DNA of 10,615 bases from NCBI GenBank assembly GCA_002478745.1, contig DLQI01000065.1:98036-108650 (forward strand), read 5' to 3'. Made by a program: the position numbers and the translations under genes. Under the pieces are notes generated by a model that saw nothing but the letters and a program-made list of their open reading frames with translations, had not been told where the DNA came from and searched no databases. Position 1 is the stretch's first letter. Every line of letters begins with the position of its first letter. Positions 1 through 4,938 of this stretch are shown piece after piece. This stretch comes from Rhodobacteraceae bacterium UBA7436. Lineage in GTDB: Bacteria; Pseudomonadota; Alphaproteobacteria; Rhodobacterales; Rhodobacteraceae.

Positions 1-216
1 GCGGAACGCTGCCGTGGTACAGGCATTGGCCGCAAACTTATGGATCGCGCAATGTCGCACGCTGATGATCATTCAAATGGAAACGTGTGGCTCACAACCT
101 TCGCAGGGCTTGAGCCCGCACGTCACCTTTACGAAAGCTACGGCTTCACCCTGACGCTCGAACAAGAAGGGGAAGCGTGGGGAACAGTTGTCACAGAACA
201 AGAGTTTCGCCGATGA
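1..216 (+). CDS. GNAT-family N-acetyltransferase, C-terminal part (likely tail of a MarR-GNAT fusion)
   Basis: Frame 1 is open from the window edge to a TGA at 214-216, giving the last 71 residues. The stretch CRGTGIGRKL fits GNAT motif A (R/Q-x-x-G-x-G/A), the acetyl-CoA pyrophosphate loop. ARHLYESYGFT fits motif B near the C-terminus. The family transfers an acetyl group from acetyl-CoA to an amine. The end of the protein (EQ-x-G-x-x-WG-x-x-V-x-EQ-x-F-x-R) resembles cytoplasmic proteins in which an N-terminal MarR winged helix is fused to a GNAT domain. That fusion is an inference, because the N-terminal half lies outside the window. The substrate cannot be told from this fragment. The gene is convergent with the DUF2513 gene, and its stop codon is part of an inverted repeat. 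Confidence 0.82.
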   Translation, partial: AERCRGTGIGRKLMDRAMSHADDHSNGNVWLTTFAGLEPARHLYESYGFTLTLEQEGEAWGTVVTEQEFRR

Positions 217-260
217 ACCGCGTAGGGCTCGGTTCACCCCGCCGATCCTAGGGAGATCGG
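214..260. repeat. Two tandem inverted repeats after the acetyltransferase gene
   Basis: The first repeat has perfect 7-base arms, TGAACCG (214-220) and CGGTTCA (230-236), around a 9-base loop. It includes the acetyltransferase stop codon. The second has perfect 6-base arms, CCGATC (242-247) and GATCGG (255-260), around a 7-base loop, and CAC/GTG could extend it across a bulge. Neither is followed by a run of T on either strand, so they are not clear intrinsic terminators. They may limit 3' decay between the two convergent genes or act as a Rho-associated end. The role is inferred. Confidence 0.5.
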
Positions 261-318
261 GTGGAGCGCGGATCGACGGCTATGCGGGCATTGCTGCTCT
301 TAGATTCAATTGCAAATC

Positions 319-705
319 TCATCCACCGCCTAAAATCCTTCGCGCCAATTCCTCTTTGGCTAGTTCGATTGCAACACTAAGCCCAACACCACCAGCGGCA
401 AGAAACTTGGCTTTGAGTTTGGCCCAAACAGTATCGTCCCTAATAGCATCAAGATAATCATGCCCTTTCGAGGTTAGTCTATATTCCTCTCCTTTGTGGT
501 GTCGGTCTTCTTTGCGTATTGGCCTGATAAATATAAGGTTTTCATCCTGCATGATCCGCAGATGATGCTCCCATTTCAGCAAGTACTCCCGCTCTTTCTC
601 TGGCTTGTCGTCAAAAGGCAAAGTCTCGGTAAAGCCTATATAACCCTTTGGCCACATTTCTGCAGTGAACAGAGTTTCTCTGATAAAATCATGATCTCTT
701 TTCAC
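319..705 (-). CDS. DUF2513 domain protein
   Basis: This encodes a 128-residue soluble protein. It matches the pattern I know for DUF2513: an N-terminal V/M-K-R-D-x-D-x-I-R-x-x-L, then a charged helix (E36-E55), then RLTSKGHDYLDAIRDDTVW at residues 76-94, and a helical C-terminus ending LARRILGGG. The family is of unknown function, common in accessory DNA of bacteria and phages, with a predicted winged-helix-like fold. The start is set at GTG 705. It puts the family's conserved KRD at residues 2-4 and has AGAGGA about 8 bases upstream. The frame also runs back to a TTG at 765, but those 20 extra codons lack a ribosome site and overlap a plausible promoter. The gene looks more AT-rich than its neighbours and stands alone between a convergent acetyltransferase and tadA. 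This suggests it was acquired. Its function is unknown. Confidence 0.72.
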   Translation of the reverse strand: MKRDHDFIRETLFTAEMWPKGYIGFTETLPFDDKPEKEREYLLKWEHHLRIMQDENLIFIRPIRKEDRHHKGEEYRLTSKGHDYLDAIRDDTVWAKLKAKFLAAGGVGLSVAIELAKEELARRILGGG

Positions 706-736
706 AATAGCATTCCTCTGATTGTGACGGGCGAAC

Positions 737-765
737 ACTATGGAATGAGCCAAAGATGAATGCAA
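737..765 (-). promoter_or_regulatory. Possible sigma-70-like promoter of the DUF2513 gene
   Basis: Read on the minus strand, TTGCAT (765-760) and CATAGT (742-737) are separated by 17 bases. They match the -35 and -10 consensus at 3 and 4 of 6 positions. Initiation near 730 would give a leader of about 25 bases containing the AGAGGA ribosome site before GTG 705. The match is modest and rests on spacing and position only. Confidence 0.3.
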
Positions 766-800
766 GTAGGGCTCTAGCCGGACATCTACCTCTCACCCCC

Positions 801-1250
801 TCACCGCCGCCCCTTAAAAAACGCCTTCAACAAATCCGTCGAAGCAACCGCGTCGATCCCATCATAAACCTCTGGCGCGTGGTGGCATTGGGCGTGTGAA
901 AACACGCGCGGCCCCTGCTCTACCCCGCCGGACTTAGGATCGCTCGCGCCGTAATACAGCCGCCCGATGCGGGCGTTGCTGATGGCAGCGGCGCACATCG
1001 GGCATGGCTCTAACGTGACGTACAGATCGCAACCTGTCAGGCGTTCAACGCCCAAAGCCGAACAGGCCGCCCGTATCGCCAAGACTTCGGCATGGGCTGT
1101 TGGGTCATGCAATTCGCGGGTGCGGTTTCCAGCCGATGCAATCACCTGTCCTGCCCCATCCACGATCACGGCGCCCACGGGCACTTCGCCCCGATCAGCG
1201 GCAGCGCGCGCTTGAACCAGCGCCTCGGACATGAAGGATTTAAAAACCAT
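801..1250 (-). CDS. tadA: tRNA adenosine(34) deaminase TadA
   Basis: TadA deaminates adenosine 34 to inosine in the wobble position of tRNA-Arg(ACG) in the cytoplasm, and is normally essential. The 149-residue protein has the zinc-dependent cytidine/deoxycytidylate deaminase signature. H53-A-E55 supplies one zinc ligand and the proton-shuttling glutamate, and P82-C83-P-M-C86 supplies the other two ligands. The GEVPVGAV segment (residues 21-28) and the LHDPTAHAE context are typical of TadA, not of free-nucleoside deaminases. Length is normal for the family. I chose ATG 1250 (MVFKSFM) because homologues start with a similar short Thr/Phe-rich lead before the first helix. The frame continues six codons up to a TTG at 1268, and ATG 1232 is also possible. 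No strong ribosome site separates these. The gene diverges from the pseudouridine synthase across a short spacer, so both promoters must lie in or near it. Confidence 0.93.
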   Translation of the reverse strand: MVFKSFMSEALVQARAAADRGEVPVGAVIVDGAGQVIASAGNRTRELHDPTAHAEVLAIRAACSALGVERLTGCDLYVTLEPCPMCAAAISNARIGRLYYGASDPKSGGVEQGPRVFSHAQCHHAPEVYDGIDAVASTDLLKAFFKGRR

Positions 1251-1313
1251 AGTTTCAATTGCCACCAAAACCCGTGCTTTCGCAAGTGCGCAGGATAGTC
1301 TAGAGCGGGCGAC

Positions 1314-2537
1314 ATGACAAAAGACTCAAAAGATAAAGCCACCGCTTCTGCAACTGCAGGCGACCGTATTGCCAAAGTCATCGCCCGCGCAGGCGTCGCC
1401 AGTCGACGTGACGTTGAGCGGATGATCGAGGAGGGCCGCGTTTACGTAAACGGGTCCAAAGTTGAGCGCGCAGCACTTAACGTGACAGCCGCCGACCGTA
1501 TCACTGTGGATGGCAAGCAAGTCGGCGAACCCGATGCGCCGCGTCTTTGGCTATATCACAAGCCTGCGGGTCTGGTCACATCTGACCGCGATGAAAAAGG
1601 TCGCAAGACCATCTATGACGAAATGCCCGAAGACCTACCGCGCGTTCTTGCGGTTGGCCGCCTCGACATTAACTCTGAGGGTCTTTTGCTGCTCACCAAC
1701 GATGGTGGGATCAAACGCAAACTGGAATTGCCTTCAACAGGTTGGTTGCGCCGCTACCGCGTGCGCGTCAATGGCCGCCCCACTGAGGATACGTTTGCGC
1801 CCTTGCGCAACGGTGTCATCGTGGAAGGTGAAAAATATCAAGCCATGCAAGTCACGATTGATCGCCAACAGGGTGCGAACGCTTGGCTAACTGTGGGCTT
1901 GCGCGAAGGTAAGAACCGCGAAATTCGCCGTGCGATGCAAGATGTTGGACTGACAGTAAACCGCCTGATCCGCATCAGCTATGGCCCGTTCCAGTTGGGC
2001 GATCTAAAGCAAGGCGAAGTTGAAGAAATCCGCCGCAAAGTCATGCGCGACCAACTTGGCCTTGATGCTGGTGCCGCTGATGAGCCAGCGACAACCTCCA
2101 AGGGGAAAACCGTCAAACGCGGTGAACGTCCACCACGCAAAGAACCCATTTCGCGCAAACCGTCCGAACAAGGACGCACGCGCAACATGGCCCGCTCAGA
2201 GGCCGAACGCAAAGCTAAGGCCAAAACGGAACCGATGGGCCGTGGAAAAGGCGCAACAAAGACATTTGGCAAACAGCACGGTCGTCCTGATCGTGCCGAG
2301 GCCGACATGTATGACGAACGCGAAGATGGCTGGAGCTATGGCAAGCCAAAGGGACGCCCAGGTACAAAGCAAACAGGTCGCCCAACTGGTGGCCCAGTAG
2401 GCAAACCAACTGGCCGTCCGACAGGCAAACCAGCCGGCAAGCCCTTTGGCCGTCCAGCCGGTTCTAGCACTGGCAAGCCAGCAGGTCGTCCAACGGGCAA
2501 GCCATTTGGCAAACCAAAAGGTCCAAACAAGCGCTAA
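1314..2537 (+). CDS. rluB: RsuA/RluB-family rRNA pseudouridine synthase with long basic repeat tail
   Basis: The enzyme isomerises a uridine in rRNA to pseudouridine; the RluB branch modifies U2605 of 23S rRNA. Residues about 17-70 form an S4 RNA-binding domain (RIAKVIARAGVASRR, then RVYVNG). Residues about 76-240 are the catalytic domain, with LYHKPAGLVTS, then VGRLDINSEGLLLLTNDG carrying the expected catalytic Asp118, and the late motif GLREGKNREIRR (195-206). The core would end near residue 240, the usual size of the family. The remaining ~165 residues are rich in Lys, Arg, Pro and Gly. They are probably disordered and may bind RNA, ending in GRPTGKP-like repeats from residue 343. Start ATG 1314 gives a plausible short polar lead, though the ribosome site is weak (GAGCGGGCG region). 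RluB versus another RsuA-family member (RluE/RluF/RsuA) is inferred from overall similarity and the neighbouring tadA. Confidence 0.85.
   Translation: MTKDSKDKATASATAGDRIAKVIARAGVASRRDVERMIEEGRVYVNGSKVERAALNVTAADRITVDGKQVGEPDAPRLWLYHKPAGLVTSDRDEKGRKTIYDEMPEDLPRVLAVGRLDINSEGLLLLTNDGGIKRKLELPSTGWLRRYRVRVNGRPTEDTFAPLRNGVIVEGEKYQAMQVTIDRQQGANAWLTVGLREGKNREIRRAMQDVGLTVNRLIRISYGPFQLGDLKQGEVEEIRRKVMRDQLGLDAGAADEPATTSKGKTVKRGERPPRKEPISRKPSEQGRTRNMARSEAERKAKAKTEPMGRGKGATKTFGKQHGRPDRAEADMYDEREDGWSYGKPKGRPGTKQTGRPTGGPVGKPTGRPTGKPAGKPFGRPAGSSTGKPAGRPTGKPFGKPKGPNKR
2340..2534 (+). repeat. Coding repeat: Gly-Lys/Arg-Pro tail of the pseudouridine synthase
   Basis: Residues 343-407 consist of imperfect 4-residue units G-(K/R)-P-x (GKPK, GRPG, GRPT, GKPT, GRPT, GKPA, GKPF, GRPA and so on). 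They come from repeated GGCAAGCC/GGCAAACC and GGTCGTCC/GGCCGTCC codon blocks. Synonymous variation between copies argues for selection on the protein repeat, not very recent DNA duplication. The block also leaves an antisense frame open (Gly/Leu/Pro-rich), which is a by-product of the repeat. Confidence 0.8.
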
Positions 2538-2576
2538 AGGTGCCTAAATGGTGGAAATTCCCCTAACGCCATAGCT

Positions 2577-2588
2577 TAACAATTGTTA
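2577..2588. promoter_or_regulatory. 12-base perfect palindrome upstream of the TerC gene
   Basis: TAACAATTGTTA is a perfect palindrome in the 118-bp space between the pseudouridine synthase and the TerC start, 68 bases before ATG 2656. It could be a dimeric regulator site. No convincing -35/-10 pair could be fixed around it. Chance occurrence in an AT-rich spacer is possible. Confidence 0.25.
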
Positions 2589-2644
2589 CGTCCCCATCTT
2601 ATGCGCTGAAAGGGTGTCAAAATTTTAACGCGTAAATAACGCTT

Positions 2645-2649
2645 GGGGA
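2645..2649 (+). promoter_or_regulatory. Ribosome binding site GGGGA for the original TerC start
   Basis: GGGGA lies 6 bases before ATG 2656. It marks that ATG as the evolved start even though the downstream body of the gene is read in another frame. No comparable site precedes TTG 2643, the only other early start in the body frame. Confidence 0.6.
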
Positions 2650-2655
2650 CTCTAC

Positions 2656-3416
2656 ATGACCGATCTACTGACCATCAAAACCTTGATAACCTGCTCATGC
2701 TTTGCTTTTTGCAGGCTGTTCTGGGCTTTGATAACTTACTTTACATCAGCATCGAAAGCCAGCAGGCACATGTCGCGCAACAAGCGGCTGTGCGTCGTTG
2801 GGGCATCCTAATTGCCGTCGCGCTACGCGTTGTTCTGCTGTTTGTGATGATCCAGTTGATCGATGCACTGGCTGAACCGTTTGTGATCCTTGAATGGACC
2901 GGCGTCATTACGGGCGGTGTCAACTTTGCCACCTGCGTATTTATCCTTGGCGGTATCTTCATCATGTACACAGCCGTCAAAGAAATCGGCCACATGCTGT
3001 CGATCGAACACCTTGATACCGATTTGGCCAACAAATCAGGAAAGTCAGCGAAAAAAGTTGTGTTAATGATCGTGGTGATGAACCTGATCTTCTCCTTTGA
3101 CTCTGTGCTATCGGCGCTTGCCATTACCGATGTTTTCCCAATTCTTGCGACTGCAATCTTGCTTTCAGGCCTAGCAATGCTTTTGCTGGCTGACAGCGTC
3201 ACACGCTTCCTTGAAGCCAACCGCATGTATGAGGTCCTTGGCCTGTTCATTCTGTTGATCGTTGGTGTGGTTTTGATCGGCGAAGCGGGTCAAGCAGCGG
3301 CACATGCGATGCACGACGATGCATTGGCACTGCGCTTGTTCGGCTACGAAGTCATCCCGATGTCCAAAACGACATTCTACTTCTCAGTATTGGTGTTGGT
3401 CACGCTAGTTGCCTGA
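2656..3416 (+). CDS. terC: TerC-family integral membrane protein, with an apparent 5' frameshift and a shortened C-terminus
   Basis: The body is a TerC/Alx-family polytopic inner-membrane protein, a family linked to metal (manganese, tellurite) export. It has two related acidic helix motifs, LGFDNLLYIS and FSFDSVLSA, and further hydrophobic helices around RVVLLFVMIQLI, CVFILGGIFIMY, ATAILLSGLAMLLL and LGLFILLIVGVVLI. ATG 2656 with GGGGA encodes MTDLLTI and then runs out of frame. The frame carrying the body passes through CAA-AAC-CTT-GAT at 2676-2687. Adding one base before the AAAA run (2677-2680) would give MTDLLTIENLDNLLML, a normal TerC start. Without it, translation would need TTG 2643 (no ribosome site) or ATG 2697, which removes part of helix 1. 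The protein ends FYFSVLVLVTLVA, whereas relatives I know continue about 20 residues past this helix. It is either a sequencing error plus a real truncation, or a decaying gene. Confidence 0.75.
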
Positions 3417-3502
3417 ATGGTTGTCGTAGGCTCGTCCGCCTGAATCAAACCACGCTGCAAAGCGCCCGCACCATCGCGCACGACGAAATCGATCACCTTC
3501 AT
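3377..3502 (-). pseudogene. Relict 5' end of a BapA-prefix (type-I-secreted adhesin) gene
   Basis: Read on the minus strand, ATG 3502 opens a 41-codon frame beginning MKVIDFVVRDGAG and continuing with a short Thr-rich stretch (TTTIQATS). It stops at TAG 3377-3379, inside and antisense to the end of the TerC gene. The start resembles the prefix-like N-terminal domain of BapA-type biofilm proteins, whose members begin MKxIDFxVRDxAG and then continue into a beta-rich SLNL... segment and long Ig-like or RTX repeats. That continuation is absent here. The sequence switches to TerC antisense at about residue 33, so only the first third of the prefix domain survives. A weak GGTGG precedes the ATG. 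It is most likely a fragment left by a deletion. The family assignment is from memory of the motif. Confidence 0.5.
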
Positions 3503-3521
3503 AACACCACCACTCTACCTC

Positions 3522-3557
3522 GAGCCCCAGTCTAACGCGGGGGTCTCTTTTGTTTTT
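3522..3557 (+). terminator. Probable intrinsic terminator downstream of the TerC gene
   Basis: GAGCCCC (3522-3528) can pair with GGGG-T-CTC (3540-3547) as a 7-bp stem with one bulged T. It is followed by TTTTGTTTTT (3548-3557). The T-rich tail follows the stem only on the plus strand, so it would stop transcription coming from the TerC gene about 105 bases upstream. It lies on the upstream side of the minus-strand bapA-like relict. This is an odd place for a plus-strand terminator, unless the region was rearranged. Confidence 0.5.
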
Positions 3558-3610
3558 AAAACGCAGGCGCTGATTGGTTCATCGCTCTGCTCACGCTTTG
3601 TAATATTTAC

Positions 3611-3626
3611 TTATCTTTAGAGATAA
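3611..3626. promoter_or_regulatory. Perfect inverted repeat TTATCT-N4-AGATAA
   Basis: TTATCT (3611-3616), loop TTAG, AGATAA (3621-3626). It is followed by TTTTT on the plus strand. The stem is short and AT-only apart from one C-G pair, so it would be weak as a terminator. It may instead be a regulator site in the upstream region of the glycerate kinase operon. The function is unproven. Confidence 0.3.
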
Positions 3627-3763
3627 TTTTTCAACTTTAGTTCCCCCTACATAGCCCAACTCCGAATCAAGGGCTAGTCTATTTTTTGGCCTGAGACACA
3701 ATTTAGACAGGTTACAAGCAGATATAGCGGTGGATTTTTCGTTGTTCAGGCTATTTCATTGAC

Positions 3764-3780
3764 TTGGCGCTAAACGCCAA
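3764..3780. promoter_or_regulatory. Operator-like palindrome TTGGCG-N5-CGCCAA before the glycerate kinase
   Basis: TTGGCGCTAAACGCCAA has perfect 6-base arms around a 5-base centre. It ends 31 bases before the TTG start of the first operon gene and lies between any promoter and the ribosome site. The size and symmetry suit a dimeric helix-turn-helix repressor. In RNA it would form a stable GC-rich hairpin without a T tract. The binding factor cannot be named from the sequence. Confidence 0.4.
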
Positions 3781-3798
3781 CCGATCACAAAATGTCAC

Positions 3799-3805
3799 AA
3801 AGGAG
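3799..3805 (+). promoter_or_regulatory. Ribosome binding site AAAGGAG fixing a TTG start
   Basis: AAAGGAG stands 6 bases before TTG 3812. It is the strongest Shine-Dalgarno in this part of the window and rules for the TTG at 3812 over the in-frame TTG at 3764, which overlaps the palindrome and has no such site. Confidence 0.7.
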
Positions 3806-3811
3806 CACGAA

Positions 3812-4918
3812 TTGATCCAAAATGCCGACATATTAGCCCTTTGGAACGCCGGTGTTGCCGCAGTTCAGGGCCGTTCATCCGTCAATTTGGCACTTCAAAG
3901 CCATGATGTTGACCGACCTGATTTGGTCATCTCAGTTGGTAAAGCAGCAGCTTCAATGGCTTGCGCGGTACATGATGTTTTCGGCGAATTGCCCACCCTA
4001 GTTGTTACCAAATACGACCATACCCAGGACGCGCCCCAACATGCTAGGATTGTAGAGTCTGCGCACCCGGTTCCGGACGAGGCATCATTGGCTGCAGGAT
4101 CTGCAATACAGGATGCCATCGCGGGCAGCCCAAAGGGATCACACTTACTGTTTCTCGTTTCAGGTGGCGCATCTTCCTTAGCAGAGGTTTTACCCGACGG
4201 AATGACACTTGCTGAACTATCTAAAGAGACGCAAACGTTATTGGCATCCGGCAAAGACATCCACGCGATGAACGCGCAGCGCAAGGAAATCTCTCAGATC
4301 AAGGGCGGCAAAGCACTGGCAGGTTTTAAGGGCAGAAAAGTTACGACTTTGGCCATATCAGACGTCCAAGGCGATGATGTTGGGATAATTGGGTCAGGCA
4401 TCGCAGCCGCACCTGCCAGCCACGATTTTGAATACTCTTCCCATATCGTCGCCAGCAATCAAATCGCACGAGCCGCCGCCGTTGAAAAAGCAGGGACGTC
4501 GGTGATCAGTAATTCGGAGGATATGTATGAAGACGTCGTAACTTTAGCGCCAAAGATCGCAGCACGGCTGCGCGCCGCCAAAGGCGGCATTTATATAATG
4601 GGCGGCGAACCAACTGTTGTTCTCCCACCCAATCCCGGGCTTGGTGGCCGCAACATGATGCTTGCCGCAATGATTGCCCGCGAAATCAAAGGCACAGTTG
4701 GTATCCGCGTTTTGATTGCAGGCACGGACGGTACCGATGGACCGACAGATGCGACAGGCGCGCTGGTGGATGGCCAGACATGGGATGCAAGTGGCCACCT
4801 CGCCATTGAACAGGCTAATGTTGCACCATGGCTGGATGCCAAGGATGTGTTGATAAGGTCTGGCCCGACTGGCACCAATGTCATGGACCTCTTAATCGCA
4901 GAGGTTCGATCGAGCTAG
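3812..4918 (+). CDS. Glycerate 2-kinase (DUF4147/MOFRL family)
   Basis: Type-2 glycerate kinases (called GckA or TtuD in some species) phosphorylate D-glycerate with ATP to 2-phosphoglycerate, feeding it into lower glycolysis. Family marks, numbered from TTG 3812 (368 residues): SVGKAAASMA (41-50) with the conserved Lys44, ESAHPVPDEAS (82-92), the glycine-rich SGGASSL (117-123), N-x-x-R-K (154-158) with KGGKALA, SDVQGDD (183-189), GGEPTV (264-269), GGRN (278-281) and the C-terminal MOFRL signature GTDGTDGPTDATG (304-316). The protein is cytoplasmic, with no signal. At 368 residues it is somewhat shorter than the ~420 typical of the family. In the R-K-H-L-S segment, Glu replaces the usual His. 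It is the first gene of the operon, 20 bases before the hydrolase, and a palindrome sits just upstream. This suggests glycerate is a product of the imported substrate. The pathway is inferred. Confidence 0.88.
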   Translation: MIQNADILALWNAGVAAVQGRSSVNLALQSHDVDRPDLVISVGKAAASMACAVHDVFGELPTLVVTKYDHTQDAPQHARIVESAHPVPDEASLAAGSAIQDAIAGSPKGSHLLFLVSGGASSLAEVLPDGMTLAELSKETQTLLASGKDIHAMNAQRKEISQIKGGKALAGFKGRKVTTLAISDVQGDDVGIIGSGIAAAPASHDFEYSSHIVASNQIARAAAVEKAGTSVISNSEDMYEDVVTLAPKIAARLRAAKGGIYIMGGEPTVVLPPNPGLGGRNMMLAAMIAREIKGTVGIRVLIAGTDGTDGPTDATGALVDGQTWDASGHLAIEQANVAPWLDAKDVLIRSGPTGTNVMDLLIAEVRSS

Positions 4919-4938
4919 GCTATTGACAGAATCTGGCG

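Larger units (their letters stand above)
3417..3811. other. Non-coding stretch between TerC and the glycerate kinase operon
   Basis: About 395 bases without a complete gene. Its left end is covered antisense by the bapA-like relict (to 3502). A probable plus-strand terminator follows (3522-3557). The rest, especially 3595-3760, is clearly AT-rich. It holds inverted repeats at 3611-3626 and 3764-3780 and the glycerate kinase ribosome site at 3799-3805. The operon promoter must lie here, but no -35/-10 pair stood out. TTAGAC (3703) and TATAGC (3723) are only 14 bases apart. No RNA gene is recognised. Confidence 0.6.

Noticed and set aside
496..759. Plus-strand 87-codon frame over the DUF2513 gene
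   Set aside because: The minus strand carries the DUF2513 motifs. This frame's product is unrecognisable and its hydrophobic look follows from the antisense codons.
2336..2530. Antisense Gly/Leu/Pro-rich open frame
   Set aside because: It is the mirror of the Gly-Lys/Arg-Pro codon repeat in the pseudouridine synthase and has no independent support.
2538..2655. A manganese riboswitch (yybP-ykoY type) before the TerC gene
   Set aside because: TerC relatives can carry one, but I do not find the conserved paired motifs in this 118-base spacer.
2741..3250. 169-codon antisense frame inside the TerC gene
   Set aside because: The opposite strand encodes a clear TerC body with family motifs. The antisense product resembles no family and has no ribosome site noted.
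3759..3787. TTGACT at 3759 as a -35 box for the glycerate kinase operon
   Set aside because: No -10-like hexamer lies 16-18 bases downstream (the bases there are CGATCA), and the position falls on the palindrome.
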